This document shows positions 14,005 through 14,804 of a DNA stretch of 14,804 bases, in pieces (within the stretch, counting starts at the first letter, position 1; each line of letters starts with the position of its first letter). Below the pieces are notes generated by a model. The model had not been told where the DNA came from, did not search any database, and saw nothing but the letters and a program-made list of their open reading frames with translations. A program made the translations under genes and the position numbers. This stretch comes from an uncultured Veillonellaceae bacterium. GTDB lineage: Bacteria; Bacillota; Negativicutes; Veillonellales; Negativicoccaceae. The stretch covers positions 1 through 14,804 of the forward strand of contig CABTYA010000022.1 in assembly GCA_902488965.1 (NCBI GenBank), written 5' to 3'.

Positions 14005-14804
14005 GTGTGCGCCTCCACCAGTGTTACCGTCGTTTGATGCGACTCGCCTCGGCTGCGGTACTCGATTTCGACCGTATCTCCCGGTCGGTACTGATCGAGC
14101 GTGTTGCGCAAATCGGTCAGCGTTTCCACCGCCTGCCCGTTCACGGCGACGATCACATCTTCCGGTGCGACGCCCGTCCGTGCCAGCGGCCCGTTTTCAT
14201 CGATACGCAGCACCAGTACCCCGTTCGGCTCCTTCCATTCGTAGCCGTACCGCTGCGCCATCTGACGGTCGATCGCCCAGACACCGAGATAGGCGCGGCG
14301 CACTTCACCGTGCTTGATCAGCTCCGCCAAGATCGGGCGGGCCGAATTGATCGGAATGGCAAAACCGAGCCCTTCGACTCCCGGACTGTTGATTTTGATC
14401 GTGTTAATCCCGACGACCTTGCCTTCCGTGCTGACCAAGGCGCCGCCGCTGTTCCCTGGATTGATGGCGGCATCCGTCTGCAAGAGCGGGAATCGCTGTT
14501 CAGCGGAATTGATGGTTCGGTTCAAGGCGGAAATCACGCCCACCGTGACCGAGCCGCGCAGCTCAAGTCCGAGCGGATTGCCGATCGCAATTGCCGGCTC
14601 GCCGACCACCAGCGAGGACGAATCGCCCAGCTCCGCCACCGTAAGATTGTCGGCCGTAATCTTGACAACGGCCAAATCCGTCGCGGCATCGCGGCCGATA
14701 ACTTTGCCCGGCAGTGTCCGACCGTCAGCCAGCATGACATTGACTTCATCGCTGTCGCCGACCACATGCTGATTGGTCACGATATAGCCTTTGGCGTCAA
14801 ACAC
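14001..14804 (-). CDS. htrA: HtrA/DegP-like serine protease, N-terminus outside window
   Basis: A trypsin-like quality-control protease, normally membrane-anchored with its catalytic domain outside the cytoplasm. The 267 visible residues hold the whole catalytic triad: His in TNQHVV (fragment residue 13), Asp in ATDLAVVKI (43) and Ser in NPGNSGGALV (119). Supporting motifs are AIGNPLGLE, TVGVISALNR and GLGFAIPI. A single PDZ domain follows from about 172 (YLGVWAI, NGPLARTGVAPEDVIVAVNGQ, GDTVEIEYRSRGE) and the protein ends at HT. The first visible codon is GTG, but this is mid-domain; the anchor and linker are upstream of the window. Partial gene, intact frame. Confidence 0.96.
   Translation of the reverse strand: MFDAKGYIVTNQHVVGDSDEVNVMLADGRTLPGKVIGRDAATDLAVVKITADNLTVAELGDSSSLVVGEPAIAIGNPLGLELRGSVTVGVISALNRTINSAEQRFPLLQTDAAINPGNSGGALVSTEGKVVGINTIKINSPGVEGLGFAIPINSARPILAELIKHGEVRRAYLGVWAIDRQMAQRYGYEWKEPNGVLVLRIDENGPLARTGVAPEDVIVAVNGQAVETLTDLRNTLDQYRPGDTVEIEYRSRGESHQTTVTLVEAHT

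Overview
This window is a stretch of bacterial chromosome in which every supportable gene lies on the minus strand, so transcription runs from high to low coordinates. DNA is GC-rich with tight, often overlapping genes (ATGA and GTGA junctions), strong AGGAGG-type ribosome binding sites, a full-length DnaE with the Firmicute-style C-terminus, a D-amino acid aminotransferase very like that of Bacillus, and a bifurcation-type EtfB/EtfA pair. Together these suggest an anaerobic Bacillota, possibly a Negativicutes (Veillonella/Selenomonas/Megasphaera relatives). The class is an inference from gene content, not a demonstrated placement.

Layout in order of transcription. (1) 14804-10889: a serine protease HtrA (N-terminus outside the window), the 23S rRNA methyltransferase RlmH, an unrecognised tail-anchored coiled-coil protein, an M50-type intramembrane metalloprotease homologue and a two-CBS-domain protein, ending at a clear terminator (about 10849-10878). 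(2) 10784-3700: dnaE, etfB, etfA and pyk, joined by ATGA overlaps or a 1-base gap. pyk carries an in-frame TAA at 4903-4905 that splits an otherwise intact 580-codon pyruvate kinase. (3) 3689-2211: a perfect sigma-A promoter, a PrxQ/Bcp peroxiredoxin, D-amino acid aminotransferase, and a strong terminator. (4) 2047-1151: a second perfect sigma-A promoter driving two nearly identical cobalamin riboswitches in tandem, each followed by its own terminator-like hairpin. No protein gene follows; instead there is about 330 nt of hairpins separated by CU-rich segments. (5) 1054-1: an extended -10 promoter and a cysteine desulfurase cut off by the window edge at its catalytic cysteine.

The most interesting part is region 4. 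The arrangement looks like a B12-gated noncoding RNA: two riboswitches in series control a structured RNA whose single-stranded CU-rich segments could pair with ribosome binding sites. A known logical precedent is the cobalamin-riboswitch-controlled ncRNAs Rli55 (Listeria) and EutX (Enterococcus), although I see no ANTAR-type hairpins here. The second point of interest is the broken pyk, which is either a real lesion in a central glycolytic gene or a base-call error.
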